In this document: positions 19,601 to 28,882 of the stretch, piece after piece | Numbering within the stretch: position 1 is the stretch's first letter | How the letters are laid out: every line of letters begins with the position of its first letter | Source: Opitutia bacterium | GTDB taxonomy: Bacteria > Verrucomicrobiota > Verrucomicrobiae > Opitutales > Opitutaceae | DNA length: 62,102 nt | Assembly: GCA_947442255.1 (NCBI GenBank) | Contig: CANEVO010000008.1 | Span: forward strand, 1-62,102 | Reading direction: 5' to 3' | The notes under the pieces: generated by a model | The model's input: the letters and a program-made list of their open reading frames with translations, nothing else | Told to the model about the DNA's origin: nothing | The model's database searches: none | Position numbers and translations under genes: made by a program

Positions 19601-20156
19601 ACTCAAACGCGCCGCGACCGACGACGACATCTTCAGCCACCTCATGTACCCTTCGGTGTTCGCGGACTTCGCGAAACACGCCCTGGCCTACAGCGACGTC
19701 AGTGTGCTGCCGACCCCCGCCTTCTTTTACGGCCTCAACCCCGGCGAGGAAATCTCCGTCAGCATCGAGGAGGGCAAGGTCCTCATCATCCGTCTCATTT
19801 CCGTCAGTCCACCGGACAAGGAAGGCCGCCGCACGATCAGCTACGAACTGAACGGCATCGGCCGTGAGTCGATGATCGTCGACAAGACGATCACGCCGAA
19901 AACCAAGGCCCGGCCCAAGGCCGATCTCGCCGATACGAACCAAGTCGCCGCGCCCATCCCCGGACTCATCGCGCAACTCCAGGTCTCCGTCGGCAGCAAG
20001 GTCGGCAAGGGCGACAAGCTGCTCATGATGGAAGCCATGAAGATGCAGAACACCGTCTACGCGCCATGCGATGGCGTCGTAGCCGAACTGCATGTGGCGC
20101 TGGGCGACACCGTCGAGGCCAAGGACCTGCTCATCAAGATCCGCGCCGCCATTTAA
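16611..20156 (+). CDS. pyc: Pyruvate carboxylase
   Basis: Carboxylates pyruvate to oxaloacetate with biotin and ATP. The 1181-residue single-chain enzyme has all domains in order. The biotin carboxylase domain (about 22-480) shows KLMAANRSEIAVRIFRAG, the ATP-grasp loop AAFGGGGRGMRVV and EMNPRIQVEHTVTEV. The carboxyltransferase barrel (from about 557) shows DTTWRDAHQSLMATRVRT, ALCYTGDI and HFHTHDTSG. The PC-specific linker domain is followed by a biotinyl domain with the biotin lysine K1144 in MEAMKMQ. About 25 variable residues precede the conserved start, so ATG 16611 was taken. It leads the co-directional cluster that ends with methylmalonyl-CoA mutase, which suits a succinate/propionate route through oxaloacetate. 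The 211 bp before it show no gene. Confidence 0.96.
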   Translation: MPSTRTPSATKSETPAPAVRPIKKLMAANRSEIAVRIFRAGTELNLRTVAVFAHEDRLCIHRYKADEAYQVGAGQGPVAAYLDIDSIVGVAKEKGVDAIHPGYGFLSENAGFARACEKAGLIFVGPRPELLDMMGDKTAARALAQRINVPTLPGTKTAITDRDEALKTAKSIGFPLIIKAAFGGGGRGMRVVHKPGDLAHLLDEAQGEAGRAFGNPAVFLEKYIPRAKHVEVQILGDKHGNVIHLHERDCSVQRRHQKVVEVAPSFGLPENVVRELCDAAARMAREIRYDNAGTVEFLYDLDRHEWFFIEMNPRIQVEHTVTEVITGLDLVRAQILIAQGYALHSPEVGMPQQADIPRNGYAIQCRITTEDPENKFIPDYGRIVAYRSPGGFGVRLDGGMGYSGAVITPFYDSLLVKSITSGQTYEIAMNRARRTLSEFRIRGVKTNIPFLENVIAHPQFRTGQATTTLIDTTPELFAFKPRRDRATKLLNFLGNVIVNGNPHAKGYRPEKPFLVAPVPAYDHRVAPPAGTRQKLLELGPKKFAEWTEKQKRLLITDTTWRDAHQSLMATRVRTYDMLACADALARRVPNLYSLEMWGGATFDTAMRFLNEDPWERLRQLRARVPNICFQMLFRGANAVGYTNYPDNVVAGFVNHAAASGMDIFRVFDSLNYLPNLRVAMAAVQETHGVCEAALCYTGDILDDRRDKFSLAYYVRLAKELEKMGAHVLAIKDMAGICRPYAAQKLVKALKEEVGLPIHFHTHDTSGIASASVLRAADAGVDIVDLALAAMSGSTSQPNLNSVVAALQHTPRDTQLDLGVLNEFSDYWEQVREYYRPFDTAPKSGSAEVYLHEMPGGQYTNLKEQAASMGVAHRWPEIARTYAEVNQLFGDIVKVTPSSKVVGDMALFLFSKGIKPADVVNLEPAAMPFPESVIDMMMGGLGWPEGGWPERVSLVVLGEKRHKEARAKYQATLKKTGRVASGVPSLDFEKTRAELTEKLKRAATDDDIFSHLMYPSVFADFAKHALAYSDVSVLPTPAFFYGLNPGEEISVSIEEGKVLIIRLISVSPPDKEGRRTISYELNGIGRESMIVDKTITPKTKARPKADLADTNQVAAPIPGLIAQLQVSVGSKVGKGDKLLMMEAMKMQNTVYAPCDGVVAELHVALGDTVEAKDLLIKIRAAI

Positions 20157-20164
20157 ACCGGAGC

Positions 20165-20189
20165 GGCTCGCCCGATTTTTCGGCGAGCC
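20165..20189 (+). terminator. Hairpin after pyc, weak terminator candidate
   Basis: GGCTCGCC (20165-20172) and GGCGAGCC (20182-20189) form a perfect 8-bp stem around a T-rich loop (CGATTTTTC). It lies just after the pyc stop, but no T tract follows the stem, so rho-independent termination is doubtful. It could instead attenuate or protect the message. Confidence 0.3.
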
Positions 20190-20241
20190 CGGCGGGCGCG
20201 GCGGTTTTCGAACCTCACCGATAACACCTTTCCGCCCTCGC

Positions 20242-21775
20242 ATGAATCTGGCCACGCACCTTGCCCGGGACGCCGTCACGCATCGCGATCCTCCGGCCCT
20301 GGCGGTCGGAGAAAACGTGGTGGCAACGTGGGCGCAGTTGGCCGACCGCGTCGCTCGACTCGCCGGCGGTTTGACGCAACAGCTGGGCCTCATGCCCGGC
20401 GATCGTGTCGGCCTCTTTCTCGCTAACGCCCCCGCCTGCGCCGAACTCATGTACGCGTGCTGGCACGCCGGGCTGATCGCGGTGCCAATCAACTCCAAAC
20501 TCCATCCGCGCGAACTGGCCTTCATCCTGGAAAATGCCGACGCGCGCGTCGTGTTCACGTCGCCCTCTCTCGCCGGGTCCACCGCCACGGCCGCCGCCGG
20601 TGTCGGCCGCTCCGCCCATGTCATCGATGCCCCGGCACGGATTACGACGCGTTGTTTCAGGGCGCACCGCTGCCCATGGCCGACGTCGCACCCGCCGATC
20701 TCGCGTGGCTTTTCTACACGAGTGGCACGACCGGAAATCCGAAGGGGGCGATGCTCTCCCATCGCAACCTGCACGCGATGGCCCTCAGCTATTTTCTCGA
20801 TATCGACTCGCGGTCCTCCGGCGGCTGCCTGATCCACGCCGCCCCGATGTCGCACGGCTCCGGACTCTACATGATCCCGCACGTCATGCAGGCCAACTGT
20901 CAGGTCATTCCGGAAAGCGGCGGCTTCGATCCGGCGGAGCTCTTCGCCCTCATCGAAAAATGGCTGGACGTTTCGCTGTTCGCCGCGCCCACCATGATCA
21001 AGCGGCTGGTCGACCATCCTGCCGCCGCGTCGGCCGACCTGCGCAATCTCCGGGTCATCGTCTACGGCGGTGCGCCCATGCATGTGGTCGCCCTCAAGGC
21101 CGCGATCGAACGGTTCGGTTTCAAGTTTGCCCAGCTCTACGGCCAGGGCGAAACACCCATGACCATCACGGGCATGCGCCGCGAGGCGATCGAGGACGCC
21201 TTTCGCGCCGACGATGAGGCCCGCCTCGCCTCGGCCGGCACGCCGCAGGCCGTCGTCGAGGTTCGCGTCGCGGATGCGCAGGACCGGGCGTTGCCGGCGG
21301 GCGAACCCGGCGAGATTCTGGTGCGCGGCGACACCGTGATGCAGGGCTACTGGCGCAACCCGGCGGCGACCGCCGAGTCCCTGCGCGGCGGCTGGCTCCA
21401 TACGGGCGACATCGGCGTGTTCGACGCCGCCGGCTACCTCACGCTCAAGGACTGCTCGAAGGATTTCATCATCTCCGGCGGCAGCAATATCTACCCGCGG
21501 GAAGTGGAGGAAATTCTCCTTCGCCACCCCGCCGTGGGTGACGCCGCCGTGATCGGCGTGCCCGACGAGGAGTGGGGCGAGAGCGTCTGCGCTTTCGTGG
21601 TGGTCCGTCCGGGAGCGTCCGTCACCGCCGCGGAACTCGATCACCTGTGTCTCGAAAACTTGGCGCGTTTCAAGCGGCCGAAAACCTACCGTTTCGTCGC
21701 GCACCTCCCGAAGAGCAACTACGCAAGGTGCTCAACACGGAGCTGCGCCAGTGGGCGAAGACCAAAGTCGGCTGA
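20242..21775 (+). pseudogene. AMP-dependent acyl-CoA synthetase broken by two frameshifts
   Basis: The adenylate-forming ligase fold is complete if two bases are restored, giving about 511 residues. The first part (MNLATHLARDAVTHRDPPAL to VGRSAHVIDAP) is in the frame of ATG 20242. After about 20634 (CCCCGGCACGG) it continues one frame over with the AMP-binding P-loop LFYTSGTTGNPKGAM, then LYGQGETPMTIT, LHTGDIGVFDAAGYL and SGGSNIYPREVEEILL. Near 21722 it shifts again to finish KVLNTELRQWAKTKVG. Both shifts equal loss of one base. The substrate is probably a medium or aromatic acid, but this is not decidable. It sits inside the pyc-mutase cluster. The frame breaks may be true inactivation or sequence error. 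Confidence 0.75.
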
Positions 21776-21991
21776 CTGCCGTGCAACCCCGCGCCGCTGC
21801 ACGGCGAAGCGCAGCATGTACAGACATCCGCCGCCACGGAAACATGGCTTTCTTTTTATCCGCGCCTCGGTCGGCGCCCAATTTCTTCCGCCCGATTTCA
21901 CCTCGTTGCGCTTCCGCCACGCGAATGTCGTGACAGCACCGGACGATTTCGCCTTCATCACCGTTCCTCGTTCGCGACCCTTCCCCGCCGC

Positions 21992-23278
21992 ATGACCGGA
22001 ATTTCTATCCCTCTCGCCAGCATGCTGGCCATCGATCCCGCCGTCGGCTCGCTCACCGCGCTGTTGATCGTCATGGCCGTCAGCCTGACCTCGCGCCTCA
22101 ACGTCGGGCTGCTCGCCATCATCCTCGCGTGGGCCGTGGGGGTCGGAGTGGCCGCGTGGAAAACCGATGCGATTCTCGGCGCGTTCCCCTCCTCGCTCTT
22201 CCTGACGCTGCTCGGGGTCACACTGCTCTTCGGGGCGGCGGAAAAAAACGGCACTCTCGCCGCCATCACCGCACGGATCATCGGTGCCTGCGGTGGCGTC
22301 GTCGCCTTGATGCCCCTCGCGTTCTTTCTGCTGGCGAGCGGCGTTTCCGCCATGGGGCCCGGCGCGATCGCAAGCACCGCGCTCGTCGCTCCGCTTGCGA
22401 TGTCGGCCGGCGTGGCCGCGCGGGTGCCCCCGGTTCTCATGGCGCTGATGGTCGCCAACGGTGCCAATGCCGGCAATCTGTCGCCCTTCAGCGCCGTCGG
22501 CGTGATCGTGCAGGCGCAATTTCTGAAGGCCGGCCTGCCGCCTTCCACGGCCGGCGTCTTTTTAGCCAACTTCGTCGCTCACACTCTCGCCGCCCTGGCC
22601 GCTTATCTTCTCTTCGGCGGGCTGAAACTGGCGCGGAAAAAAAATGTCGCCGCCGTCGCTGCGCCCCGGAACGGATTCACCGGCACCCACCTTTTCACCA
22701 TCGCAGTGCTGGCGGGCTGGGTGGCGAGTGTCGTGTTCTTCGGCATTAACATCGGGCTCGGCGCGCTCGCCGGCGCGACCTTGCTCATCCTCGCCGGCGC
22801 CGTCGAGGACGGCGCCGCGATCAAGTCGGTTCCGTGGGCGGTCATCGTGATGGTCTGCGGGGTCAGCGTACTGGTGGCCGTCGTGGAAAAAACCGGCGGC
22901 ATCGACCTGTTCACCCATCTCCTGTCCAAGATCGCGACTCCCGCCACCGCCAACGGCATGATGGCCTTCGTCACGGGCCTCATCTCCACCTACAGCTCAA
23001 CCTCCGGCGTGGTGTATCCCACCTTTCTCCCGGCGGTCCCCGGGCTGGTCGCAAAAATGGGCGGCGGCAATCCGCTGGAAATCGCCCTGAGCATCAACGT
23101 CGGCGCGGCGCTCGTGGACGTCTCGCCCCTTTCGACGCTCGGCGCATTGTGTATCGCGGCGCTGCCGTTCGGTGGCGGCGACCCCAAGGCGCTGTTTCGC
23201 ACCCTTTTGATCTGGGGTTTCTCGATGGTCATCGTTGGCACCCTCTTCTGCCAGTTTTTCATCGGCTGGTTCGCCTGA
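21992..23278 (+). CDS. MatC-like dicarboxylate carrier
   Basis: A 428-residue membrane protein with about 11-12 hydrophobic segments. The N-terminal third (LTALLIVMAVSLTSRLNVG, LLFGAAEKNGTLAAI) matches the MatC_N family, whose founding member is a rhizobial malonate carrier. The remainder resembles the ion-transporter (citrate/dicarboxylate) superfamily, with the re-entrant SAMGPGAIAST and YSSTSGVVYPTFLP stretches duplicated in the two halves. It lies directly before a MatB/ACSF3-like synthetase, as in known matBC pairs, so malonate, methylmalonate or a related dicarboxylate is the likely substrate (inference). The direction of transport is not shown by sequence. 216 bp without a recognisable gene precede it. 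Confidence 0.8.
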   Translation: MTGISIPLASMLAIDPAVGSLTALLIVMAVSLTSRLNVGLLAIILAWAVGVGVAAWKTDAILGAFPSSLFLTLLGVTLLFGAAEKNGTLAAITARIIGACGGVVALMPLAFFLLASGVSAMGPGAIASTALVAPLAMSAGVAARVPPVLMALMVANGANAGNLSPFSAVGVIVQAQFLKAGLPPSTAGVFLANFVAHTLAALAAYLLFGGLKLARKKNVAAVAAPRNGFTGTHLFTIAVLAGWVASVVFFGINIGLGALAGATLLILAGAVEDGAAIKSVPWAVIVMVCGVSVLVAVVEKTGGIDLFTHLLSKIATPATANGMMAFVTGLISTYSSTSGVVYPTFLPAVPGLVAKMGGGNPLEIALSINVGAALVDVSPLSTLGALCIAALPFGGGDPKALFRTLLIWGFSMVIVGTLFCQFFIGWFA

Positions 23279-23339
23279 GGTGACTGGGATTACCGGCACC
23301 GAAACAAAATTTAAAAACGCCTTCACGCTCGCAGCACCC

Positions 23340-24860
23340 ATGTCCACGACTGCCGTCGCCCTGATGAATCCGCCCTCGGTTGAAAGCGTTGCCCGCGCGC
23401 TGCGCTTCGGATCCCGCCCCGCCATCCGCGATGCGTCCGGCACCATCTCCTACGCCGACCTGGCCGGGGGTTCGCTCCGGGCCGGCACCCGGCTGCGCGG
23501 CGGCCGGCCGGATCTCGCCGGGGCGCGCGTCGCCTTTCTGATTCCGCCGGGCCGAGATTTCGTTTTCGCGGAATGGGGCACATGGCTGGCCGGCGGCATC
23601 GCCGTGCCGCTCTGCCTGACCCATCCGCGCACCGAGATGGAGTACGTGATCTCCGATTCCGATGCATCGATCCTCATCGCACACCCGGAGTTCGCCGAGA
23701 TCGCCGGCCAGATCGCCGCGGCCAAGGGCCTGCGCCTGATCAGCACCACCGAACTTTGCTCTGCTCCCGCCGAGGCGGGACCAGTTGTCGCTCAAAGCCA
23801 CCCGGCCGTCATCATCTACACCAGCGGCACGACCGGAAAACCCAAGGGCGTGGTCCTCACCCACGGGAACCTCGTGGCGCAGATCACGTGTCTCGTCCAA
23901 GCTTGGGGATGGGTGGCGGAAGATCACATCCTGCACGTGCTACCGCTCCACCACGTTCACGGCCTGATCAACGTCCTTGCCTGTGCCCTGTGGTCCGGCG
24001 CCCTCTGCGAGATGCAGCCCCGCTTCGAGGCGAAGGCCGCCTGGCAATGTTTTCTCCGCGGCGAGCTCACGCTCTTCATGGCCGTGCCGCTCATCTACAA
24101 GCGCCTCATCGCCGCCTGGGAGGAAAACGACCCCGCGGCCCGCGAGGCAATGACGCAGGCCTGCCGGAAGCTGCGCCTGATGGTCTGTGGCTCGGCCGCG
24201 TTGCCCGAACCGACGTTTTTTCGCTGGCAGGAAATCAGCGGCCAGCCGCTCCTAGAACGTTACGGCATGAGCGAGATTGGCATGGCCCTGTCCAACCCGC
24301 TCCACGGCGAGCGTCGCCCCGGCATGGTCGGCCAGCCGCTGCCGGGCATCAAGGTAAGGCTCGTCGATGAAAGCGGCCAGCCGGTGGGCGAAGGCCAGAA
24401 CGGCGAGATCGAAGTGCGCGGCTCCGGCGTGTTTTCCGAGTATTGGCGGCGTCCGAAGGAATCCAAAGACGCGTTTCGCGCCGGCTGGTTCCGCACCGGC
24501 GACATCGCCATCGTCAACGGCGGCGTCTACCGGATCCTGGGCCGCAACTCGGTCGATATCATCAAGACCGGCGCCTACAAGGTGTCGGCGCTGGAGATCG
24601 AGCAGGAGCTGCTGTCGCATCCCGCCATCGAGGAGTGCGCCGTCGTCGGCGTGCCGGACGACGAGTGGGGCGAACGCGTTTGCGCGGCGATCAAATGGAA
24701 AAACGGCGAGGGCGTTTCCATCGAGGCGCTGCGGACGTGGTGCAAGCAGCGCCTCGCGGTCTACAAGATCCCGCGCACGCTGCACTCCACCTCCGACCTG
24801 CCGCGCAACGCCATGGGCAAGGTGACCAAGAAGGCCGTGCAGGCCATGTTCATGGCGTGA
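23340..24860 (+). CDS. Malonyl-/methylmalonyl-CoA synthetase (MatB/ACSF3-like)
   Basis: An adenylate-forming ligase of 506 residues that joins a dicarboxylic acid to CoA with ATP. The P-loop YTSGTTGKPKGVVLTHGN is at about 160-177, and WFRTGDIA and the C-terminal lysine region NAMGKVTKKAV are intact. The segment ERYGMSEIGMALSNPLHGE and the following RRPGMVGQPLPG closely match the pattern I know from MatB and mammalian ACSF3 rather than acetyl- or fatty-acyl-CoA ligases. ATG 23340 was chosen over an in-frame codon at 23235 that overlaps the carrier gene. With the carrier upstream and methylmalonyl-CoA mutase downstream, methylmalonate is an attractive substrate in addition to malonate. Known MatB enzymes accept both. 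Confidence 0.8.
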   Translation: MSTTAVALMNPPSVESVARALRFGSRPAIRDASGTISYADLAGGSLRAGTRLRGGRPDLAGARVAFLIPPGRDFVFAEWGTWLAGGIAVPLCLTHPRTEMEYVISDSDASILIAHPEFAEIAGQIAAAKGLRLISTTELCSAPAEAGPVVAQSHPAVIIYTSGTTGKPKGVVLTHGNLVAQITCLVQAWGWVAEDHILHVLPLHHVHGLINVLACALWSGALCEMQPRFEAKAAWQCFLRGELTLFMAVPLIYKRLIAAWEENDPAAREAMTQACRKLRLMVCGSAALPEPTFFRWQEISGQPLLERYGMSEIGMALSNPLHGERRPGMVGQPLPGIKVRLVDESGQPVGEGQNGEIEVRGSGVFSEYWRRPKESKDAFRAGWFRTGDIAIVNGGVYRILGRNSVDIIKTGAYKVSALEIEQELLSHPAIEECAVVGVPDDEWGERVCAAIKWKNGEGVSIEALRTWCKQRLAVYKIPRTLHSTSDLPRNAMGKVTKKAVQAMFMA

Positions 24861-24894
24861 ACCGTCCGGGCCGGCTCCAACCCACCCACATCCC

Positions 24895-25326
24895 ATGCAA
24901 GCAACCGCCGCCGGTGTCCGCCCCAGGGGCCGCGTGCTCATCGGCAAACCGGGGCTCGATGGCCACACGCGCGGCGCCAAGGTGGTTGCGAAGGCCCTCG
25001 CGGATCACGGCTTCGAGGTGATCTACACCGGCATCCGGCGCACGCCGCGGGAGATCGCCGTCGCCGCCGTGCAGGAAAACGTCGACGTCATTGGCCTGTC
25101 GCTGCTCTCCGGCGCGCACAACACGCTATTTCCCGCCGTCCTCGACGAACTGCAAAAACTCGGCGGCGCCGACATTCCCGTCATCGTCGGCGGCGTGATT
25201 CCCGACGCGGATATTCCCGCACTGCTCGCCTGCGGCATCCGCGCTGTGTTCACGCCGGGCACGCCGCTGGCCACCATGATCGCGGAATTCGAAAAAGTCT
25301 GCGCCGCCGCGCGGCCGCCGCGATGA
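24895..25326 (+). CDS. mcmA2: Methylmalonyl-CoA mutase small subunit, B12-binding
   Basis: A 143-residue Rossmann-like cobalamin-binding subunit. It carries the signature KPGLDGHTRGAKVVA, in which the DGHTRG histidine is the lower cobalt ligand of adenosylcobalamin, followed by GLSLLSGAH and VIVGGVIP with the glycine-rich dimethylbenzimidazole pocket. In most single-chain mutases this is the C-terminal domain; here it is a separate gene, as in split archaeal and some bacterial enzymes. It overlaps meaB by ATGA and lies just upstream of it, with the large subunit after that. All three are surely one transcript. Confidence 0.93.
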   Translation: MQATAAGVRPRGRVLIGKPGLDGHTRGAKVVAKALADHGFEVIYTGIRRTPREIAVAAVQENVDVIGLSLLSGAHNTLFPAVLDELQKLGGADIPVIVGGVIPDADIPALLACGIRAVFTPGTPLATMIAEFEKVCAAARPPR

Positions 25327-26225
25327 ACCCGCCGGGCATCACCGTCACCGACTGGACAGCACTCGACAGCCGGCAACTCGGCCGCTGGCTGACCGCCATC
25401 GAGGAACACACCGACGACGCGCGCCCGGCCGTCGCCGAACTTCAGGGCCGCGACTGGCCCGGTGTCACGGTCGGCATCACGGGGCCGCCCGGTTGCGGCA
25501 AATCCACGCTGATCGCCGCCCTCGTCCGCGAACTGCGCCGCCGCGACATCGCCGTGGGCATTCTCGCGATCGATCCTTCTTCGCTGCGCAACGGCGGGGC
25601 GCTGCTCGGGGATAGGGTCCGCATGATGGATTTTGGCACCGATCCGCGCGTCGTCATTCGTTCCGTGGCGGCCCGCGGCAATCAGGGCGGCGTCACGCCC
25701 GGCGTGGCCGACATGGCGCGCCTGTTGCGGGCCGCGGGCTACACCTGGGTGTTCGTCGAAACTGTCGGGGTCGGTCAGGGCGAACTCGACATCGCAGCGC
25801 AGGCCGATGTCACCGTCGTCGTGCAGGCGCCGGGTTTGGGCGACGACATTCAGGCCATGAAAAAAGGCCTGCTTGAGATCGGCGGCCTGATCGTCGCCAA
25901 CAAGGCCGACCTCCCCGGAGCCGACCAACTGGTGCACGACCTGGGCGCCTGGGCCGTCTCCGCGCCGGAAAAAATCTTTCGCACCAGCGGCACTTCCGGC
26001 GAAGGCGTGGCGGCACTCGTGGACGCGATCGACCGGTTACAGCGCGCACGCGTGCCGGGTGCGGGCCGCGCCGACGCACGTCGCGAGGAGATTCGCCGGC
26101 TTGCCCTGCTGCAGTTGGCCCAGCGGCTCGATCGGCGACTGCGCGAGGGCGCGTTGCCGGAAGGCACCACCTGGCAGGTGGCGGAACGCCTCGCGGCCGA
26201 ATTGCTCAAAGACGATGAACGCTGA
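25323..26225 (+). CDS. meaB: MeaB/ArgK-type GTPase chaperone of methylmalonyl-CoA mutase
   Basis: A G3E GTPase of 300 residues that gates cobalamin loading and protects the mutase from inactivation. Visible motifs: Walker [18 protein letters not shown] (about 51-67), the [18 protein letters not shown] switch region, [11 protein letters not shown] and the base-recognition NKAD. It is located between the two mutase subunit genes, overlapping the small subunit by 4 nt and the large subunit by 11 nt. That order supports the mutase-chaperone assignment over the older name for an arginine/ornithine transport kinase. Confidence 0.94.
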   Translation: MNPPGITVTDWTALDSRQLGRWLTAIEEHTDDARPAVAELQGRDWPGVTVGITGPPGCGKSTLIAALVRELRRRDIAVGILAIDPSSLRNGGALLGDRVRMMDFGTDPRVVIRSVAARGNQGGVTPGVADMARLLRAAGYTWVFVETVGVGQGELDIAAQADVTVVVQAPGLGDDIQAMKKGLLEIGGLIVANKADLPGADQLVHDLGAWAVSAPEKIFRTSGTSGEGVAALVDAIDRLQRARVPGAGRADARREEIRRLALLQLAQRLDRRLREGALPEGTTWQVAERLAAELLKDDER

Positions 26226-27864
26226 TTCCCCCATGGACCAACGGAACTGGGAAGAGTCCGTCCTCAAGCCCGCGCTCGCGAAAACGCCCGAGCGGCAGGA
26301 GTCGTTCGCCACCGCCTCCGGGCTGCCCCTGCCCCGCGTCGTGCTCCCGGCCGCACCGGACCAGGCGTATCTCAAGCAACTCGGGTTTCCCGGCGCCTAT
26401 CCCTTCACGCGCGGCATCCACCCGACGATGTATCGCGGACGGCGGTGGACGTATCGCCAATACGCCGGCTACTCGACCGCCGAGGAAACCAACCGTCGGT
26501 ATCGCTACCTGCTTGAGCAGGGCACGACGGGACTCTCCGTGGCGTTCGATCTGCCGACGCAGCTAGGCTACGACTCGGATCACATCATGAGCGCCGGCGA
26601 GGTCGGTCGCGTGGGCGTGGCAATCGATTCGCTGGCCGACATGGAACGGCTGTTCGACGGCATCTCCCTGGAAAAAATCTCCACGTCGATGACGATCAAC
26701 GCCACCGCGCCAATCCTCCTCGCGATGTATGCGGTCGTGGCGGAGAAGCAGGGCGTGCCGATCGGCCGGATTCGCGGCACGCTGCAGAACGACATCCTCA
26801 AGGAGTACATCGCCCGCGGCACCTACATCTTTCCGCCCGGCCCGAGCCTGCGCTTGGTCACGGATGTGCTCGCGTGGTGCGGCACCGAGGCGCCGGAGTT
26901 CAATCCGATCTCGATCTCCGGCTACCACATCCGCGAGGCCGGTTCGACCGCCGTACAGGAGGTCGCCTTCACGCTCGCCAACGCGATCGCCTACATCGAG
27001 GCCGCCACCGCCGCGGGCCAGAGCCTCGACGCTTTCGGCACCAAGCTCTCGTTTTTCTTCAACGCCTCTTCCGATTTTTTCGAGGAGGTGGCCAAGTTTC
27101 GCGCCGCCCGCCGGCTCTATGCCCGGATCGTGCGCGACCGGTTTGGCTGCGCCTCGGCGCCGTGCCAGATGCTGCGCTTTCACACCCAGACGGCGGGCCA
27201 CACCCTGACCGCCGTGCAAACGGACGTGAACATCGTCCGCGTCACGCTGCAGGCGCTCGCCGCCGTGCTCGGCGGCACGCAGTCACTGCACACCAACGCG
27301 AAGGACGAGGCACTGGCGCTGCCGACCGAGGAATCGGCACGACTCGCGTTGCGCATCCAGCAACTCATCGCCGAGGAGACCGGCGTGGCCCATACCGCCG
27401 ACCCCTTGGGCGGCAGCTATCTCGTCGAGCACCTCACGGATCGCATCGAGCAGGAGGCGACAGCGTTGATCGAACGCATCGACCAACTCGGCGGCATGGT
27501 GAAGGCGGTGGAGACGGGTTGGGTGCAAAACCAGATCGAGGAGGCCGCCTACCGGCACCAGTGCGAAATCGAGGCGGGCACGCGCCGGATTGTCGGCGTC
27601 AACTGCCACGTCGAATCCGGTCAGGCCAGTCCGCCGATCTTTAAGATCGATCCGAAGGTGGAAGCGGCGCAGATCGAACGCGTCTGCGACGTCCGCTCCC
27701 GCCGCAACGCCGAAGCCGTCGCCCTCAGCCTGCGCCAGATCGACGCCGCGGTAACGTCCGGCGCGAACGTGATGCCCGGCATCATCGAAGCCGTGCGCGC
27801 TTACGCGACGCTAGGCGAAATCTGCGACCTGCTCCGCGCCAAGTGGGGCGTTTACAGCGGGTGA
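26215..27864 (+). CDS. mcmA1: Methylmalonyl-CoA mutase large (catalytic) subunit
   Basis: The 549-residue TIM-barrel subunit interconverts (R)-methylmalonyl-CoA and succinyl-CoA with adenosylcobalamin. The conserved stretch [20 protein letters not shown] and the following [11 protein letters not shown] carry the substrate tyrosine. [44 protein letters not shown] and [15 protein letters not shown] also match. A TMY context was seen rather than the FG/TGY pattern I recall for isobutyryl-CoA mutases, so methylmalonyl-CoA is the better call, but related acyl-CoA mutases cannot be excluded. ATG 26215 overlaps the meaB end; ATG 26233 is an alternative. No epimerase or decarboxylase gene was found nearby. 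Confidence 0.92.
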   Translation: MNADSPMDQRNWEESVLKPALAKTPERQESFATASGLPLPRVVLPAAPDQAYLKQLGFPGAYPFTRGIHPTMYRGRRWTYRQYAGYSTAEETNRRYRYLLEQGTTGLSVAFDLPTQLGYDSDHIMSAGEVGRVGVAIDSLADMERLFDGISLEKISTSMTINATAPILLAMYAVVAEKQGVPIGRIRGTLQNDILKEYIARGTYIFPPGPSLRLVTDVLAWCGTEAPEFNPISISGYHIREAGSTAVQEVAFTLANAIAYIEAATAAGQSLDAFGTKLSFFFNASSDFFEEVAKFRAARRLYARIVRDRFGCASAPCQMLRFHTQTAGHTLTAVQTDVNIVRVTLQALAAVLGGTQSLHTNAKDEALALPTEESARLALRIQQLIAEETGVAHTADPLGGSYLVEHLTDRIEQEATALIERIDQLGGMVKAVETGWVQNQIEEAAYRHQCEIEAGTRRIVGVNCHVESGQASPPIFKIDPKVEAAQIERVCDVRSRRNAEAVALSLRQIDAAVTSGANVMPGIIEAVRAYATLGEICDLLRAKWGVYSG

Positions 27865-27969
27865 TCGGCGAGACGACACCCGGACTTCTATCCTCCCTTC
27901 ACCGCCCGGCCCTGCGCAAACTTCGTCAGCTTTACGTTTCACGCCGTTAAAATGTCTGGGTAAAAGAAC

Positions 27970-28514
27970 ATGCATGCGAAATCCTGGCGCTTCTGATTGA
28001 CGATCTTCTTGTGTGTAGGGGTTGCGGGTTACGCTCTCTGGGCCTACGCGCCGGCGTCCAGCGAGTTCCGGTACATCCGGCAATGGTCGCGGCATTTGAC
28101 GAACATCGCGTCTTGATCACGACCCATGCAGTAGCGGCGTCGCTCGCGCTCCTCCTCGGTCCGTTTCAGTTTCGCGATAGCCTGCGAAGTCGTTTCCCCC
28201 GGGCGCATCGCATTTCGGGGTATCTCTACCTCTCGGCGGGAGTGGGCGTCGGTGGTGTCGCTGGCGTCCTCCTTGCCCGGCATTCATTTGGCGGTGTCGT
28301 TTCGCACCCTGGATTCGGCATGCTCGGGTGTCTGTGGTTGTTCACTGGCGCAATAGCCGTTGTCGCGGCAAGGCGACGGCGAATTGAAGACCATCGGGTG
28401 TGGATGATCCGGAACTTTGCGCTATCGCTCGCGGCGGTCACGTTGCGATTGTATCTGCCCGCATCGGCGGTAGCCGGCGTTCCGTTCGAGGACTTTTATC
28501 CAGCGGTTGCCTGA
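27970..28514 (+). pseudogene. Broken DUF2306 membrane protein gene
   Basis: Most of a DUF2306-type membrane protein is readable in one frame: HPAMVAAFDEHRVLITTHAV, LLLGPFQFRDSLRSRFP, AHRISGYLYL and RIEDHRVWMIRNFALSLAAV. The expected first transmembrane part lies one frame away (CVGVAGYALWAYAPASSEFRY). Joining them needs one base (TAC to TACC near 28073). Upstream, ATG 27970 is in frame with that first part but meets a TGA at 27994-27996 where a tryptophan would suit. So one nonsense codon and one frameshift break the gene. It marks the left edge of the repeat-rich accessory zone. Confidence 0.65.
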
Positions 28515-28637
28515 TTGTGCTGGGTTCCAAATTTAATTCTCGCCGAGTGGTGTCGAAAAAAACTGAACCAGGTGGCGGCGTAGCTGGACGAGAACATTAC
28601 TTTCGCGACGGAAATGGGGCGGGCGGGTATGCGTGTT

Positions 28638-28662
28638 CTGTCAAGAGTCACGACCTGTCCCC
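28638..28662 (+). repeat. 25-nt repeat, left outer copy
   Basis: This copy reads CTGTCAAGAGTCACGACCTG then TCCCC. Related direct copies end the two longer repeats (28774-28798 and 29701-29725). An inverted copy at 29832-29856 matches at 22 of 25 positions. The left and inverted right copies therefore bracket about 1.2 kb that contains the VapBC genes. Confidence 0.7.
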
Positions 28663-28681
28663 TTCCGGCTGCCTCGGGAAG

Positions 28682-28798
28682 TAACCCCACGCAAACCCGC
28701 CGTGGCCTGAGCGTTGGATGCAACCAAAGATGCCAGGTTGGCGCTCGCCGTCCGACCGATGGGCAATCTCCATCTGTCAAACGTCGCAACCTGTCCCT
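28682..28798 (+). repeat. 117-bp direct repeat, copy A (left of vapBC)
   Basis: It starts TAACCCCACGCAAACCCGCC and ends with a degenerate form of the 25-nt repeat. It is about 91% identical, with one 1-base gap, to copy B at 29610-29725. Both copies follow the tetranucleotide GAAG directly. No coding sequence was credited to it. The two copies flank the toxin-antitoxin genes in the same orientation. Confidence 0.75.
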
Positions 28799-28882
28799 GT
28801 CCGCCTGCCTCTCCCGGGCTGAAACACCGCGCTACCTAATATTCGGACTTGAACCAAGAGTTTTGGTCGCCAACCTTTGGTC

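Noticed and set aside
24861..24894. Cobalamin riboswitch controlling the mutase genes
   Set aside because: The space before the mutase small subunit is only 34 bp and no B12-box-like sequence was seen there or in the larger gaps of the cluster.
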